From: a virus
Strand: one strand, 5' to 3'
DNA: 20,573 bases
Virus record (IMG/VR): IMGVR_UViG_3300033149_000774
Location: 1-20,573 of that record
Under the pieces are notes generated by a model. That model was not told the origin of the DNA and did no database searches. It saw only the letters and a list, made by a program, of their open reading frames with translations. Positions 20,515 through 20,573 of this stretch are shown here, one piece after another. Each line of letters starts with the position of its first letter. Within the stretch, counting starts at the first letter, position 1. The position numbers were made by a program, and so were the translations under genes.

Positions 20515-20573
20515 AAGTCACTAGAAGTAATCGAACAAACACCGAAACGCATCATGAAGTCTAATCTAGTCCA

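Larger units (their letters stand above)
19429..20569. repeat. Dense CTAG repeat array (39 sites) in a gene-free region
   Basis: This covers the 1253-bp stretch after 19320 with no credible protein gene. I count 39 CTAG sites between 19429 and 20569, one per 29 bp; at random one per 256 is expected, and the first 2 kb of the window has about seven. Most extend to ACTAGRTT or its reverse AAYCTAGT. Up to about 19830 the AAYCTAG orientation dominates (roughly 11 of 16 orientable sites); after 19850 CTAGRT dominates (roughly 15 of 20). Spacing is irregular (9-112 bp). Candidate roles: structured RNA, protein-binding array, origin, packaging or partition site. None is proven. Confidence 0.85.
20062..20573 (+). 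ncRNA. Candidate long structured non-coding RNA (runs off window)
   Basis: About 510 nt downstream of a strong rightward promoter, with no credible coding frame, purine-rich on the plus strand and carrying CTAG sites every 20-50 nt. Local helices begin at the predicted 5' end: TGTCA/TGACA (20061-20075), CCAAT/ATTGG (20121-20136), TTGAA/TTCAA (20144-20156), ACTGC/GCAGT (20236-20255), an 11-bp bulged helix at 20257-20293, TCAGAT/ATCTGA (20353-20374), and a two-part stem at 20484-20514. GGACTAGAT (20477-20485) matches ATCTAGTCC (20564-20572) as a 9-bp long-range closing helix. AACCAAAAAGG occurs at 20295-20305 and 20490-20500. Not recognised as a known RNA family. The 3' end is not seen. Confidence 0.45.

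Noticed and set aside
19429-20569. CRISPR array
   Set aside because: The repeat core is only 4-8 bp at irregular 9-112 bp spacing and in both orientations, with no constant-length spacers and no cas genes.
19345-20573. TAG recoded as an amino acid, hiding a long gene in the CTAG-rich block
   Set aside because: In the right half, read on the plus strand, TAA and TGA still interrupt all three frames within about 200 bp, and genes such as portal and groEL end in TAG, so TAG is a working stop.

Overview
The window looks like part of the genome of a tailed dsDNA phage that infects a member of the Bacteroidota. Three things support the host assignment. Several genes are preceded by the Bacteroidota -7 promoter box TAnnTTTG (as TATCTTTG or TATATTTG). 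Leaders are short, AT-rich and lack Shine-Dalgarno sites. The large gene order TerL, portal, scaffold-like protein, major capsid protein resembles Bacteroidota phages, including crAss-like ones, although membership of that order cannot be proven here. No integrase, tRNA, rRNA, transposon or CRISPR array was seen. TAG is used as a normal stop.

Almost everything is transcribed leftward (minus strand). Read in transcription order from right to left: a small unknown gene (19117-19320) with its own promoter and terminator; a 326-bp regulatory gap full of short repeats; a chaperonin operon (GroEL, a 77-residue unknown, GroES); a run of eight very small Lys/Arg-rich, often Cys-containing proteins (14471-16206); virion or tail genes ending in a large fibre with a C-terminal self-cleaving S74 chaperone domain; a compact lysis cassette with an overlapping inner/outer spanin-like pair, a T7-lysozyme-type amidase and a one-helix membrane protein; a second fibre; a probable divergent GroES-fold protein; and the head and packaging module (TerS candidate, TerL, portal, scaffold-like protein, start of the major capsid protein, cut by the left edge). 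One gene runs rightward (16246-16692, probable winged-helix protein). It shares an overlapping promoter region with the basic-protein cluster and overlaps the groES 3' end.

The most unusual part is the last 1.2 kb (19345-20573). It has no credible protein gene but carries 39 CTAG tetranucleotides in 1141 bp. Most sit in the consensus ACTAGRTT (reverse AAYCTAGT). Site orientation and C/G strand bias both flip near 19850-20000. Many sites form long-stem hairpins, and a textbook Bacteroidota promoter (TTTG-N19-TATCTTTG) points rightward into the right half. The best reading is one or two divergent structured non-coding RNAs, or an origin, packaging or partition array. I do not recognise it as a known element.

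Together the genes describe late functions: capsid assembly and DNA packaging, host recognition by two fibres, phage-encoded folding help, and lysis.
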